A stretch of 64,000 nucleotides of DNA from Bacillota bacterium (GCA_030526355.1 JAUNDC010000003.1:1-64000), one strand, 5' to 3'; shown: positions 8,538 to 18,066, counted from the first letter of the stretch. Translations and numbers: made by a program. The notes: generated by a model not told the origin, from the letters alone.

Positions 8538-9898
8538 TATACTTTCTCCTCAGACTTTAGTTTCCTGTAGGTTTTTGAAAACAGTATTCCTGTTGTCATA
8601 ACTGCGCAGAAATCTGCGACAGGCTCTGCCAGAAAAACAGCAAAAGCTTTATCTTCAAGCAGCATCGGCATAATAAATATAAGAGGTATAAGCAATATTA
8701 CCTTTCTCAGCAGTGCCAGAAAAACAGAAGTTTTAGCATTGCCTATTGCCACAAAGGTCTGCTGACATGATATCTGTATACCAAAGAGCAGCATTGCTGC
8801 CATATATATTCTTATAGCCCAGACACTGTAATCAACAAGCTCCTGATGAGGTGTAAAGGCTTGAATAAAAAACTGCGGCAAAAACATGCATACTGCCCAC
8901 ATTACAGTAGAATACACGAGGGAACACTTAAGTGTCAGCTTGAATGCCTTCCTTATACGGTCATAGTTTCCAGCGCCGTAATTGTAGCTTATTATCGGCT
9001 GCGCCCCCTGAGTAAACCCCTGTATCGGCAGCATGGCAAACTGCATTACAGTTGTCAGAATCGTCATGGCCCCTACCGCCAGATCTCCGCCATACTTCAG
9101 AAGCGAAATATTGAAACATACAATTATCACACTTTCAGTGAATTGCATGACAAAGGGTGACAGCCCCAGTGCAACACATGGCAGTAGAATTCTCGGGTCT
9201 ATTCTCATATTTCTGAGCCTGATTTTCACGGCAGGTTTACGTGAGGTCAGGAATTTAAGTACCCAGAGTGCAGATATTCCCTGTGAAAATACAGTTACAA
9301 GTGCAGCACCCCTGACGCCCATGCCAAGCACGAAGATAAAAACAGGATCCAGTACAGTATTTATCACAGCTCCGATTACAACTGTCAGCATACTCATACC
9401 CGCATAGCCCTGAGTGGAAATAAAAGAGTTTAGTCCTATAGCGAGCAGGACAAACACTGTGCCTAAACAGTAAATATCAAGATAATCCAGTGCATAGCCT
9501 ATGGTGTTGCTGCTGGCACCGAACACCATCAGTATCTGCTTCCCAAAAACGCGAACAACAGCTGTCAGTATGACAGCTGTGATAATAAGCAGACTGAAAC
9601 AGTTCCCTAGTATTTTCTCGGCTTCATGATGCTTTTTTCTTCCCATCATTATCGCTGCCCGCGGTGCTCCGCCCATTCCTGCCAGCGCAGCAAATGCCGT
9701 CATGGCAACTACTACAGGCATTGCAACTCCTACTCCTGTCAGTGCCTCAGCTCCGGCTCCTTCTATGTGACCTATGAACATCCTGTCAACCATATTATAC
9801 AGAACATTCACAATCTGTGCAGTTATTGCCGGCAGAGCAAGTTTGAACAACAGCCCTCTCACCGGGGCTGTGGCCAGTTTCTGTTGGTCGTTGTTCAT
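8537..9898 (-). CDS. MATE family multidrug/cation efflux transporter
   Basis: About 453 residues with twelve hydrophobic segments in two similar halves, a polytopic inner-membrane antiporter expelling organic cations or other small molecules. The N-terminal helix region PAITAQIVNVLYNMVDRMFIG is characteristic of the DinF/NorM superfamily, Firmicutes MepA-like branch; the substrate is unknown. The start at 9898 (MNNDQQ) is chosen because AGGGG lies ten bases upstream; the longer reading from 9946 has no ribosome binding site. It directly overlaps sbcD, an association that may be only transcriptional. Confidence 0.92.
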   Translation of the reverse strand: MNNDQQKLATAPVRGLLFKLALPAITAQIVNVLYNMVDRMFIGHIEGAGAEALTGVGVAMPVVVAMTAFAALAGMGGAPRAAIMMGRKKHHEAEKILGNCFSLLIITAVILTAVVRVFGKQILMVFGASSNTIGYALDYLDIYCLGTVFVLLAIGLNSFISTQGYAGMSMLTVVIGAVINTVLDPVFIFVLGMGVRGAALVTVFSQGISALWVLKFLTSRKPAVKIRLRNMRIDPRILLPCVALGLSPFVMQFTESVIIVCFNISLLKYGGDLAVGAMTILTTVMQFAMLPIQGFTQGAQPIISYNYGAGNYDRIRKAFKLTLKCSLVYSTVMWAVCMFLPQFFIQAFTPHQELVDYSVWAIRIYMAAMLLFGIQISCQQTFVAIGNAKTSVFLALLRKVILLIPLIFIMPMLLEDKAFAVFLAEPVADFCAVMTTGILFSKTYRKLKSEEKV

Positions 9899-9972
9899 AA
9901 TATATACCCCTGAATTCAATAGTTTTGTCAACAACAAGTCTAACATGATTCAGGATTTATTTCAATGGAGCC

Positions 9973-12120
9973 CTAGAACAACCTTCTAATCTTATGCCAG
10001 ATGCTTTCTCTTTCTTTCATATCCTCTGCACCCTCTGCTCCTGATTGTATGTGCTTTTCAGCAGAGACAGGTGCAACTGCATCCAGCAATGCTCTGTTTA
10101 TAAGCTCCTGCTGACAATCCAGCAAAGGTCCTGATACCGGCTGTTTTTCGTAGATGCCGTCATATCGAAGCCGTCTCGCTTTGACATTGTCCTTCAGCAT
10201 AAGATCCAGTATGTCCATGATCTGCTTTCTGATATTTCTATCCTTAACCGGACAAGCAACTTCAACACGTCTGTTTAGATTTCTCGTCATAAAATCTGCC
10301 GAAGAGATATACATCTGCATATCGTCACCTTCGCCGAAGCAGTATACTCTGGAATGCTCCAGAAACCGTCCGACTACACTTGTGATATGTATATTGTCTG
10401 TATAACCTTCAACACCCGGAAGAAGACAGCATATCCCTCTGATTATCATTTCCACTCTGACACCAGCTTGAGAAGCATCCTTCAACGCATCTATAGTTTC
10501 TCTGTCGGTGAGAGAATTGATTTTAACCATAATATGTGCCGGCTTGCCTTGATGAGCCTTTGCAGTTTCTCCACGTATCAAGGATATTATTCTGTTTTTC
10601 ATGCTGTTAGGAGCTACCATCAGCTGATGATATTCACCGTTCAGATTGGCGATTGCCATATTTTTAAAATATACTGCAGCATCATTTCCTATTTCCTGAT
10701 CAGCTGTCATCAGTGACAGATCTGTATAAAGTGCTGCTGTTTTTTCATTGTAGTTACCTGTTCCAATCTGAGTAATCCTCTTTATACCTGTTTTATCCAT
10801 CATCGTGATAAGGCACACCTTGGAATGCACCTTGTAATCCTGTATACCGTAGATTACCGTGCAGCCGGCATCCTCGAGGCTCTCTGCCCAGTTTATGTTA
10901 TTAGCCTCATCAAATCTGGCACGAAGCTCCATAAGAACAGTTACCTCTTTGCCGTTTTCTGCCGCTGTCCTCAGATAGTCCACCAGCTTGGCTCTGCTGG
11001 CAAGCCTGTATATTGTTATCTTTATACTGATAACCCGAGAATCTGAAGCAGCTTCTCTGATAAGCTGCAGAAAGGGTTCCATTTGTTCATAAGGGTATGA
11101 CAGCAGTATGTCCTGTGACATAACACGGCTTATCATATCATCGCATGGTACAAGGTATGACGGGAGCTGAGGAGTAAACGGCTCATATGTCGCTTCAGAT
11201 AACAGACGCTTAGGCAGTTTATCGAGTAAAGGGAACACGTAGCTCATTTCCAGGGGAGCACGGCTTCCGAAAATCTGTTCTTTTTTCAGTTCAAGCTTTT
11301 CTCTAAGGAATTTCTCGACCTTTTCATTGATTTTCCCATAGTACTCCAGGCGCACAGGAGCAAGCCTGGCTCTTTTCCTGAGTACCTTTTTCATATGGTG
11401 TCTGAAATCCTCATCCTCATCCACCAGTCGGCTTGTATTAATATCTGCATTTCTGGTAACACAGATTATATTTTTAGCCTGCACCTTGCAGTTGTCAAAC
11501 AGCTTGTCAATATGCTCATAAATTACATCCTCCAGAAGCACATAACGAGTTTTATCTCCAGGCAGGCACTTGATACGTTCCATTCCCTGCGGTACCTGTA
11601 CTATGCCGAATGCTGTCTTATCACTTATTTTAAGCTGCAGAATTATATATATAGCTTTATTGATCAAGTGAGGAAACGGGTGATGGCTGTTTATTATCTG
11701 CGGAGACAGAACAGGCTGTACACACATGCAGAAATAATCCTCAAGATAATCATATTCACTTTCTCCAAGTAATTTAATATCTGCATATTCTATGCCGTTG
11801 TCCGCCAGCCGCCCTGTTACATCAAGATATATCTGATCCCTTTTTCTGTAAAGCGGTCTTACTGCATTGAATACAGCATCCAGCTGTTCTGCTGCATCCA
11901 TGCCTGTTTTATTATCTATCTGTGGCTCAGGCAGAAATGTCTGATCATAGAGACTCCCGACACGTATCATGAAGAATTCATCCAGGTTGCTGGTGAATAT
12001 CGATATGAATTTCAACTTCTCTAATGCTGGTACATTATCTTCTACGGCTTCTTCAAGAACTCTTTCGTTAAAGCGCAGCCATGACAGCTCTCTATTCTGT
12101 GTATATATCGTTTCCTTCAT
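9973..12120 (-). CDS. ppk1: Polyphosphate kinase 1
   Basis: Reversibly polymerises the gamma-phosphate of ATP into inorganic polyphosphate. All four Ppk1 domains are present in 715 residues: an N-terminal helical domain opening with NRELSWLRFNERVLEEA, a head domain, and two phospholipase D-like catalytic domains. The autophosphorylated histidine is expected in the KVHSKVCLI motif around residue 433. The tail after about residue 680 is poorly conserved and charged. Its start follows the ppx stop by one base and the ribosome binding site GAGGTG lies within the last ppx codons, so the two are translationally coupled. Confidence 0.97.
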   Translation of the reverse strand: MKETIYTQNRELSWLRFNERVLEEAVEDNVPALEKLKFISIFTSNLDEFFMIRVGSLYDQTFLPEPQIDNKTGMDAAEQLDAVFNAVRPLYRKRDQIYLDVTGRLADNGIEYADIKLLGESEYDYLEDYFCMCVQPVLSPQIINSHHPFPHLINKAIYIILQLKISDKTAFGIVQVPQGMERIKCLPGDKTRYVLLEDVIYEHIDKLFDNCKVQAKNIICVTRNADINTSRLVDEDEDFRHHMKKVLRKRARLAPVRLEYYGKINEKVEKFLREKLELKKEQIFGSRAPLEMSYVFPLLDKLPKRLLSEATYEPFTPQLPSYLVPCDDMISRVMSQDILLSYPYEQMEPFLQLIREAASDSRVISIKITIYRLASRAKLVDYLRTAAENGKEVTVLMELRARFDEANNINWAESLEDAGCTVIYGIQDYKVHSKVCLITMMDKTGIKRITQIGTGNYNEKTAALYTDLSLMTADQEIGNDAAVYFKNMAIANLNGEYHQLMVAPNSMKNRIISLIRGETAKAHQGKPAHIMVKINSLTDRETIDALKDASQAGVRVEMIIRGICCLLPGVEGYTDNIHITSVVGRFLEHSRVYCFGEGDDMQMYISSADFMTRNLNRRVEVACPVKDRNIRKQIMDILDLMLKDNVKARRLRYDGIYEKQPVSGPLLDCQQELINRALLDAVAPVSAEKHIQSGAEGAEDMKERESIWHKIRRLF

Positions 12121-12121
12121 T

Positions 12122-13018
12122 TTACACCTCTATTTTTCTGTATAAATAGCCTTCACGAACTCCGAAGCTGCTCATGTGTATCTCATTGCAGCTACATCTG
12201 CTGAATATAGTATGTAGAATCAGCATCCCTGGAATCAAAGTATGTATTCTGTCAGGCGCAACCCTGAGAACCTTGTTTAGTGTCTGTTTTTTTTCATCAC
12301 GAAGCTCATTCAGCAGGTATTCGAGATTGCCTGATATGATAATGTTGTTTTCTCTGGACAATCCGAAAATATCATTGTTGAATTTCTTGACAGCTCTGAT
12401 AGTACCGCCTATACCTATCATTACCGGAAAGCTTTTACCGTCAATAAACATCACCTTGTCAAGCTCACCCTCCACTTTCCTTCGTATGGCTGCAGCCTCG
12501 CTCTTTTTGGGAAAAAGTCTTCCTACATAATCTCTGTACATAGACAGAGAACCGATATTCAAGCTTACAGCATCTTTGATACGTCCGTCGTCAAAATACA
12601 GTATCTCAGTACTGCCTCCTCCTATATCCACCATAATTCCTTCATCAAGCGTCTCATCATGACACGCACCTTCAAAATCGAGAACGGCCTCATCATATCC
12701 GCTCAGTACATCCACCTGAAAGCCTGTTTCTTCATATATCTGTCTGACCGCCTCGCTGCTGTTGGAAATGTTTCTCAACGATGCTGTTGCGAAAACATGC
12801 AGTTCTTTTACATTAGCAAATTCCGACATTCTCTTATATGTATTCAGCACATCACATGCCTTCCGTATTCCTTTGCTGCTGAGCATCCCATCATCGACGT
12901 ATCCTATAAGCCCAGCTGTTGTTTTCTTGTTGAACAGCGATATGAGCTCACCTCGTTCCAGTCTGTAGAGGCACAGCCTTATAGTATTTGAACCCATATC
13001 TATTACACCATATGTCAT
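12122..13018 (-). CDS. ppx: Exopolyphosphatase / pppGpp phosphohydrolase, short form
   Basis: ASKHA-fold phosphatase of the Ppx/GppA family that degrades polyphosphate processively or hydrolyses pppGpp. The N-terminal phosphate-1 motif DMGSNTIRL and the central DIGGGSTEI motif are visible. At 298 residues it contains only the two actin-like subdomains and lacks the C-terminal HD-like domains of E. coli Ppx; short forms are common in Firmicutes. It is the promoter-proximal gene of a ppx-ppk1 pair, so synthesis and degradation enzymes are made together. Confidence 0.94.
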   Translation of the reverse strand: MTYGVIDMGSNTIRLCLYRLERGELISLFNKKTTAGLIGYVDDGMLSSKGIRKACDVLNTYKRMSEFANVKELHVFATASLRNISNSSEAVRQIYEETGFQVDVLSGYDEAVLDFEGACHDETLDEGIMVDIGGGSTEILYFDDGRIKDAVSLNIGSLSMYRDYVGRLFPKKSEAAAIRRKVEGELDKVMFIDGKSFPVMIGIGGTIRAVKKFNNDIFGLSRENNIIISGNLEYLLNELRDEKKQTLNKVLRVAPDRIHTLIPGMLILHTIFSRCSCNEIHMSSFGVREGYLYRKIEV

Positions 13019-13080
13019 TCAAACTACCTTCCTTTCAGCAAATAAGACTTAACAATAATCTTTTTAATCAATCTCTGAAT

Positions 13081-13123
13081 ATTATACTGATTACAGCCCT
13101 ATTTTTAATCAAGTTCATGTCAA
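13081..13123 (-). promoter_or_regulatory. Promoter region of ppx-ppk1 with Pho-box-like direct repeat
   Basis: On the minus strand TATAAT (13081-13086) lies upstream of ppx. In place of a well-spaced -35 there are two hexamers, TTGACA (13118-13123) and TTGATT (13107-13112), in the same orientation and 11 bases apart. This is the periodicity of Firmicutes PhoP boxes (TTnACA repeats). Assignment to PhoP is an inference. Confidence 0.35.
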
Positions 13124-13166
13124 GGTTATGTAAAACATACGTTAAATACAAGACAGAAAGTACAAC

Positions 13167-13210
13167 AAAAAAGACTTGCCACATCACCATTTATCTGGTA
13201 TGACAAGCCC
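13167..13210 (-). terminator. Terminator after the tandem tetR genes
   Basis: Minus strand: GGGCTTGTCATACCA pairs imperfectly with TGGTGATGTGGCAAGTC and is followed by TTTTTTG. It ends the nucleoside-catabolism unit and separates it from ppx-ppk1. Confidence 0.75.
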
Positions 13211-13231
13211 TATAGCTCCTGTTTAAAATAT

Positions 13232-13801
13232 TTAGTTGTTTTCCTTGAGATACGGATGAATTAGTGCCAATACATTGGACTTGTAATGCTTTTTATCAGA
13301 ATCCTCTCTGTATACGAAGGCTTTCATCAATATAATAAAATTTTCGGTGAAAGCCCTTTTTATCTCATTAGGCACCTCAATAATCATTCCGCTTTCATAC
13401 CACTGGTCGAGAACATTTTCAAGTTTATCCAGTGAGCCTCCAAGCTTCTCATCATAAAGCTCTTTTAGAGAAGGATCATTTACAAATAATGTAGCCGTTT
13501 CGCTGTAAAAAAAGATGAATTTTTCGTAATGTTTGAAGCATACATCAACAGCATTATCCAACTCTTCATAGCTTCTGACATTCTTAAAACATTCTACCAG
13601 GTTTTCTATTTCACCAAGCATCCGTTCCTCCCATATGCACCTAATAAGATCCTCCTTATTGGCAAAATAGTAATAAAGATTGCCGGGGCTTATCTGCATT
13701 TCTGCAGAAATCTGAACAGTACTGACATTGGATGCTTTCTTCTCATTAAAAAGCTGTATTGATATATCAAGAATTCTCTCTCTTGTTTTCTGTGATTTCA
13801 T
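13232..13801 (-). CDS. TetR/AcrR-family transcriptional regulator (copy 2)
   Basis: A 189-residue one-component regulator. Residues 1-50 form the TetR helix-turn-helix, with NLYYYFANKEDLI as the characteristic end of the recognition region; the rest is an all-helical ligand-binding domain. Its DNA-binding region is almost identical to that of the neighbouring copy at 13823-14422, while the effector domains share only moderate similarity. This suggests both bind the same operator but sense different signals. It is the last gene before a terminator. Ligand and targets are unknown; the association with nucleoside phosphorylase genes is only positional. Confidence 0.92.
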   Translation of the reverse strand: MKSQKTRERILDISIQLFNEKKASNVSTVQISAEMQISPGNLYYYFANKEDLIRCIWEERMLGEIENLVECFKNVRSYEELDNAVDVCFKHYEKFIFFYSETATLFVNDPSLKELYDEKLGGSLDKLENVLDQWYESGMIIEVPNEIKRAFTENFIILMKAFVYREDSDKKHYKSNVLALIHPYLKENN

Positions 13802-13822
13802 ATCTCTAACCTCCGTAATACA

Positions 13823-14422
13823 CTAAATATCTAATATTTCTGCCATCTCATTGCCTGCAGCTTCTGTTAGATACGGCTCTATTAAAACAAGTACGTTTTC
13901 ATATCTTCTGTTTTTTCTTACACTTGGATTAATCAGAAATGATTTCATAATCAGAAAAACGTTTTCGGCAACAGCCTGCTTTTTAGCCTCTGTCATTTCA
14001 ACCATAAGACCATCTCTGATCCAGTTGTCCTGAAAAGCTTTAATCTGCTCAAGTGTCATATCGAGCCTCTCGTCGTAATATTCTTTCAGAACCGGGTCAT
14101 TGAGGAACAATGTCGATGCCTCACAGTAAAAGAAAACAAATCTGTCGTAGTGCTCGAAACATTTTTTGATGTGCTCACAAAACTCATTAGGACTCTTTAC
14201 ACATTCAAAATTATCTGCAAGAGATTTTATTTCATCAAGCATCCGTTCCTTCCATATACACCTGATTATCTCTTCTTTGTTTGCAAAATAATAATATAGA
14301 TTTCCCGGGCTTATCTGCATTTCTGCAGAAATCTGAACAGTACTGACATTAGATGCTTTCTTTTCATTAAATAGCTTAAGCGATGTTTCGATAATTCTTT
14401 CTCTTGTTTTGTTTGATTTCAT
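13823..14422 (-). CDS. TetR/AcrR-family transcriptional regulator (copy 1)
   Basis: A 199-residue paralogue of the gene immediately downstream, with the same N-terminal helix-turn-helix. A 33-residue stretch from FNEKKASNVS to FANKE is identical in both, and within it a 44-base DNA block (14307-14350 and 13686-13729) is identical. The C-terminal ligand domains differ clearly. The gene starts 15 bases below the stop codon of the BMP lipoprotein gene, so it is probably part of the same transcript as deoB, pdp and the lipoprotein. Confidence 0.92.
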   Translation of the reverse strand: MKSNKTRERIIETSLKLFNEKKASNVSTVQISAEMQISPGNLYYYFANKEEIIRCIWKERMLDEIKSLADNFECVKSPNEFCEHIKKCFEHYDRFVFFYCEASTLFLNDPVLKEYYDERLDMTLEQIKAFQDNWIRDGLMVEMTEAKKQAVAENVFLIMKSFLINPSVRKNRRYENVLVLIEPYLTEAAGNEMAEILDI

Positions 14423-14437
14423 CTCTATCCTCCGCGA

Positions 14438-15508
14438 CTACTCGATTGAAATCCACTCGTTCCCCAGTTCTTCTTCTGATTTCACATTGGTATCTTTCTT
14501 TAATTGAATCTTTCCATTCTTCAGCTTAGCATAGACAGCATCATACTGTTCATCAGTAAAGCTGCTGAATGCGCCTTCCTTCATTACAAGGCCTATTCCA
14601 TCATTTTTGGCTGCATAATTGAATGCAGTCCCTCCGATAAACCTGTCGTCCGCATATCCGTCAACAACCTTCTCAACAGCTGCATCAATACCTTTTTTTA
14701 CATAAGCTGTCACTGCATCATCAGACTGACTACCTGCTGAATCAGCACTGATGACCTTGTTAGATGACGATGATGCGGTCTTGATTACAGCAGGAGTTAT
14801 CTCATCACCACATACAAAAATTATCTGAGTACCACCACTATACCATTCCTCGGCCAGACCGGCAGCTGTTTCTGAGGCCTTACTATCCGCATATGCGTAT
14901 CTTATTTTTGACCTGGTTTCTGTTTCAGCTGCGGCAGCCGCTGCTCCCTGTATAAACCCATATCCGTATCGTTTATATTCAGGTGCTTTGCTTTCACCTA
15001 TAAATCCCAGTTCGCTGAAGCCTTCAGATACAGCTGCATATCCTGCCAGATATCCGGCTTCTTCTTCAGCAAAAACTATACCTGTAGTACGCTCAGATAT
15101 TTCATAAGATGCCTTTTTATTATGAGGCACACCGTCAAGTATCAGGAAATATACTTCAGGGTACTGTTTCTGGACTTCAAATGCCGTTTCCTCAAAACAG
15201 CTTCCCGGCAGAACTATCATTCCGGCACCTTGTTCAACGGCCTTGCTTATTGTCTTAAGGTATCCATCTTCTGAAGCTTCATCCGGGTTAAAATAATCAC
15301 AGCTCAAACCATTCTCGGCAGCGTATTTCATTACACTGTTCCAGGTATCCTCTGCTATTGAACCAGTTTTCATCTCCGGAGAACTGTCTATTACAGAAAT
15401 TTCACAGCCTTCGATTTCAGTATTCTCTATTTTATCGGTATCACCGGTGCAGGCGCACAGACTAAGAATCATGATCAATGCGGTGAACAATGCAGCGGTC
15501 TTTTTCAT
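14438..15508 (-). CDS. BMP-family (PnrA/Med-like) substrate-binding lipoprotein
   Basis: A 356-residue secreted lipoprotein of the basic membrane protein family, whose characterised members bind purine nucleosides for ABC import. The signal peptide MKKTAALFTALIMILSLCAC ends in a lipobox with Cys20 as the probable lipidation site. The mature part has the periplasmic-binding fold (YLKTISKAVEQGAGMIVLPG; GIVFAEEEAGYLAGYAA). ATG 15508 is preferred over TTG 15511 because GGAGGTG is spaced seven bases upstream. The gene overlaps the end of pdp by 47 bases. No ABC ATPase or permease genes follow, so it either serves a distant transporter or acts as a sensor. Confidence 0.9.
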   Translation of the reverse strand: MKKTAALFTALIMILSLCACTGDTDKIENTEIEGCEISVIDSSPEMKTGSIAEDTWNSVMKYAAENGLSCDYFNPDEASEDGYLKTISKAVEQGAGMIVLPGSCFEETAFEVQKQYPEVYFLILDGVPHNKKASYEISERTTGIVFAEEEAGYLAGYAAVSEGFSELGFIGESKAPEYKRYGYGFIQGAAAAAAETETRSKIRYAYADSKASETAAGLAEEWYSGGTQIIFVCGDEITPAVIKTASSSSNKVISADSAGSQSDDAVTAYVKKGIDAAVEKVVDGYADDRFIGGTAFNYAAKNDGIGLVMKEGAFSSFTDEQYDAVYAKLKNGKIQLKKDTNVKSEEELGNEWISIE

Positions 15509-16814
15509 CAAAATACACCTCCGATTTTATCAAGGATGGTATTTCAAGCCTATTACCTTCTATTCTAACAGCTTTTTTGATTTCGTCCAATGCTTTTTGC
15601 GCTTTTTCACAATCATTACAAAAAACTGTACATATTATATCACCTTTGTTTACTTTATCCCCTACCTTGCGGTGGAACCTGATACCAGCTGACAGATCTA
15701 TCCTGTCTTCTTTAGTCATTCTGCCAGCTCCGGTATGCTGAGATGCCAGACCTGCCTGCATTGCATCAATCTCTGATACGTATCCATTATCCCATGCTTT
15801 GAGAGCAACGCTGAAGTTGCTGTGAGGAAGCAGTGAAGTATCATCAATTATATTCCCGTTTCCCCCCTGTCCCTCAACGAAGTCTCTGAACTTCTCAAGT
15901 GCACTGCCATTTTCAAGCGCTTTTCGTGCCATGGATATACCTTCATCCCGGCTTGAGGCTTTCTTACCAAGAAATATCATAAGTCCTGCTAGGTTTACAG
16001 AAATTTTTGTTATGTCTTCTTCGCCTTGATTTTTTAATACTTCTACAGCTTCTTCCACTTCAAGAGAATTTCCTACAGAATGTCCCAACGGCTGGCTCAT
16101 ATCTGTAATCAGAGCCATTGTTTCCTTGCCTGCTGCGTGCCCTATTTCCACCATCAGGGACGCCAGTGTTTCTGCCTCATCCTGTGTTTTCATGAAAGCT
16201 CCGCTGCCGCATTTCACGTCCAGAAGGATGGCATCTGAACCTGCCGCCAACTTCTTGCTCATGATACTTGAGGTGATTAGACTCAGGTTTTCAACAGTTC
16301 CTGTAACATCTCTCAGCGCATAGATTTTTTTATCCGCAGGAGCAATCTGTCCCGTCTGCCCTATGACAGCAATTCCTTTCTCGTTCACCTGATTGATGAA
16401 TTCCTCTTCTGCCATTAATGTTCTGAATCCTGGTATGGATTCAAGCTTGTCAACGGTTCCGCCGGTAAATCCCAACCCCCTGCCGCTCATTTTTGCAATA
16501 GGAACACCGCAGGCTGCAGCAATAGGACCTGCAATTAGTGTGGTCTTATCACCCACACCACCTGTACTGTGCTTATCAACCTTGATTCCTCTTATCCGGC
16601 TGAGATCAACTACGTCACCTGAGTTTTTCATTATCTGTGTAAGCTCAACGGTTTCTTCCTTGTTCATGCCTTTGAAAAACACTGCCATCAGAAAAGCAGC
16701 CATTTGGTAATCAGGTATTTCTCCTGCTGTATATCCCATAATGATATATTCGATTTCATTTCTGCTTAATGCTTCTCCATTGCGTTTTCTGGTTATTATA
16801 TCTATTGTATTCAT
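15462..16814 (-). CDS. pdp: Pyrimidine-nucleoside phosphorylase
   Basis: Cytoplasmic enzyme that phosphorolyses uridine, thymidine and deoxyuridine to the base and (deoxy)ribose-1-phosphate. About 450 residues, with the phosphate/K+ loop KVDKHSTGGVGDKTTL at about 80-95 and the family signature KMSGRGLGFTGGTVDKLES at about 108-126. The SSIMSKKLAAGSDAI segment and C-terminal KVGDKVNKGDI barrel-sandwich-like domain are also typical. The start is probably ATG 16814, with GAGGTG upstream; GTG 16820 is an alternative. It lies 28 bases downstream of deoB: sugar-1-phosphates made here are substrates of DeoB. Confidence 0.96.
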   Translation of the reverse strand: MNTIDIITRKRNGEALSRNEIEYIIMGYTAGEIPDYQMAAFLMAVFFKGMNKEETVELTQIMKNSGDVVDLSRIRGIKVDKHSTGGVGDKTTLIAGPIAAACGVPIAKMSGRGLGFTGGTVDKLESIPGFRTLMAEEEFINQVNEKGIAVIGQTGQIAPADKKIYALRDVTGTVENLSLITSSIMSKKLAAGSDAILLDVKCGSGAFMKTQDEAETLASLMVEIGHAAGKETMALITDMSQPLGHSVGNSLEVEEAVEVLKNQGEEDITKISVNLAGLMIFLGKKASSRDEGISMARKALENGSALEKFRDFVEGQGGNGNIIDDTSLLPHSNFSVALKAWDNGYVSEIDAMQAGLASQHTGAGRMTKEDRIDLSAGIRFHRKVGDKVNKGDIICTVFCNDCEKAQKALDEIKKAVRIEGNRLEIPSLIKSEVYFDEKDRCIVHRIDHDS

Positions 16815-16848
16815 GTTCACCTCTTCGTACCCGGTGCTACCTTCTGCG

Positions 16849-18027
16849 TTATTTTATAATAAGACTCCTGAAGCTTTTTCCTATAGATGTTTTCATCCTG
16901 CCTTCTGTCAGTATATCAGTGACCGTTGCACCTATATCAGCAAATGACGTTCTTGTTCCCAAATCTTTCCCCTTTATTATCTGCTCACCGGTTATCACTC
17001 CGAATATATACTCTCGGGTGTGATCCCAACCTGAATGAACCGGATCATTGCCATGGTCAGAGCACAAAACCAATATATCATCTTTATTCATGGCATCCTG
17101 TATCTCCGGAAGCCTTCTGTCAAATTCCTCAATCGCTCTGCCGTAGCCTTCGGGATCTCTCCTGTGACCGTACTTTGAATCAAAGTCAACAAGATTTGTA
17201 AAGATCAGACCTTCAAATTTTTTCTCCAGCGTTTCTATGGTTTTTGTCACTCCATCATCATTGCTTTCGGTATGAATCGCCTCAGTCACACCTTTTCCGT
17301 TAAATATATCCCTTATTTTACCTATTGCATATACATGCTTTCCTGACTGCATTACAAAATCAAGCATCGTATCTTCCGGCGGTGACACAGCATAATCACG
17401 TCTGTCAGCAGTTCTCACTCTCGTTCCATTCTGTATGATATATGGTCTTGCAATTACTCTGCCGCATGAATATTCTCCCGTCAACAAAGCTCTGGCCTTT
17501 TCACAGATACCGTACAGCTCCTCCAGAGGAACAACATCTGTATTTGCCGCAACCTGGAACACGCTGTCGGCAGATGTGTATACGATAACCTTACCGGTCT
17601 TCTCATGCTCCTCTCCCAGCTGTTCAATTATTTCCGTTCCCGATGCAGTACAGTTTCCCAAATAACCTCTGCCGGTCTGCTTTGTAAACTCCTCCATCAG
17701 CGCCTGAGGGAATCCATCAGGATAGGTTTTAAAAGGCACGTCAGTATAGATACCTGCTATTTCCCAGTGTCCCGTGATGGTATCCTTGCCGCTGGATTTC
17801 TCACAGAAACGTCCGAATGCGCCTTGCGGCTGCTCTGTGATCATTCTCCCTCCAGCAGCTCCATCAATGTTTCCTAAGCCCAGCTTTCTGAGGTTAGGAA
17901 TGTCAAGCTTATAGTTATCCAGTATATGTCCCAGCGTATCAGTGCCCTCATCACCGAATTTCGCTGCATCAGGCAGCTGTCCTATGCCAAGACTATCAAG
18001 TACTATTATCGTAATTCTCTTTATCAT
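16849..18027 (-). CDS. deoB: Phosphopentomutase
   Basis: Mn-dependent alkaline-phosphatase-superfamily enzyme converting (deoxy)ribose-1-phosphate to the 5-phosphate, linking nucleoside breakdown to central metabolism. It has 392 residues. Visible features are the N-terminal metal site IIVLDSLGIGQLPDA, the phosphorylated-threonine region KDTITGHWEIAG, and the C-terminal metal site CSDHGNDP...GWDHTREY. It appears to be the first gene of the nucleoside-catabolism run deoB-pdp-lipoprotein-tetR-tetR. A deoC aldolase is not present in the window. Confidence 0.97.
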   Translation of the reverse strand: MIKRITIIVLDSLGIGQLPDAAKFGDEGTDTLGHILDNYKLDIPNLRKLGLGNIDGAAGGRMITEQPQGAFGRFCEKSSGKDTITGHWEIAGIYTDVPFKTYPDGFPQALMEEFTKQTGRGYLGNCTASGTEIIEQLGEEHEKTGKVIVYTSADSVFQVAANTDVVPLEELYGICEKARALLTGEYSCGRVIARPYIIQNGTRVRTADRRDYAVSPPEDTMLDFVMQSGKHVYAIGKIRDIFNGKGVTEAIHTESNDDGVTKTIETLEKKFEGLIFTNLVDFDSKYGHRRDPEGYGRAIEEFDRRLPEIQDAMNKDDILVLCSDHGNDPVHSGWDHTREYIFGVITGEQIIKGKDLGTRTSFADIGATVTDILTEGRMKTSIGKSFRSLIIK

Positions 18028-18066
18028 GTCATCACCCCTTCGTCATTGTTCAAGCTGTTTGTATTT

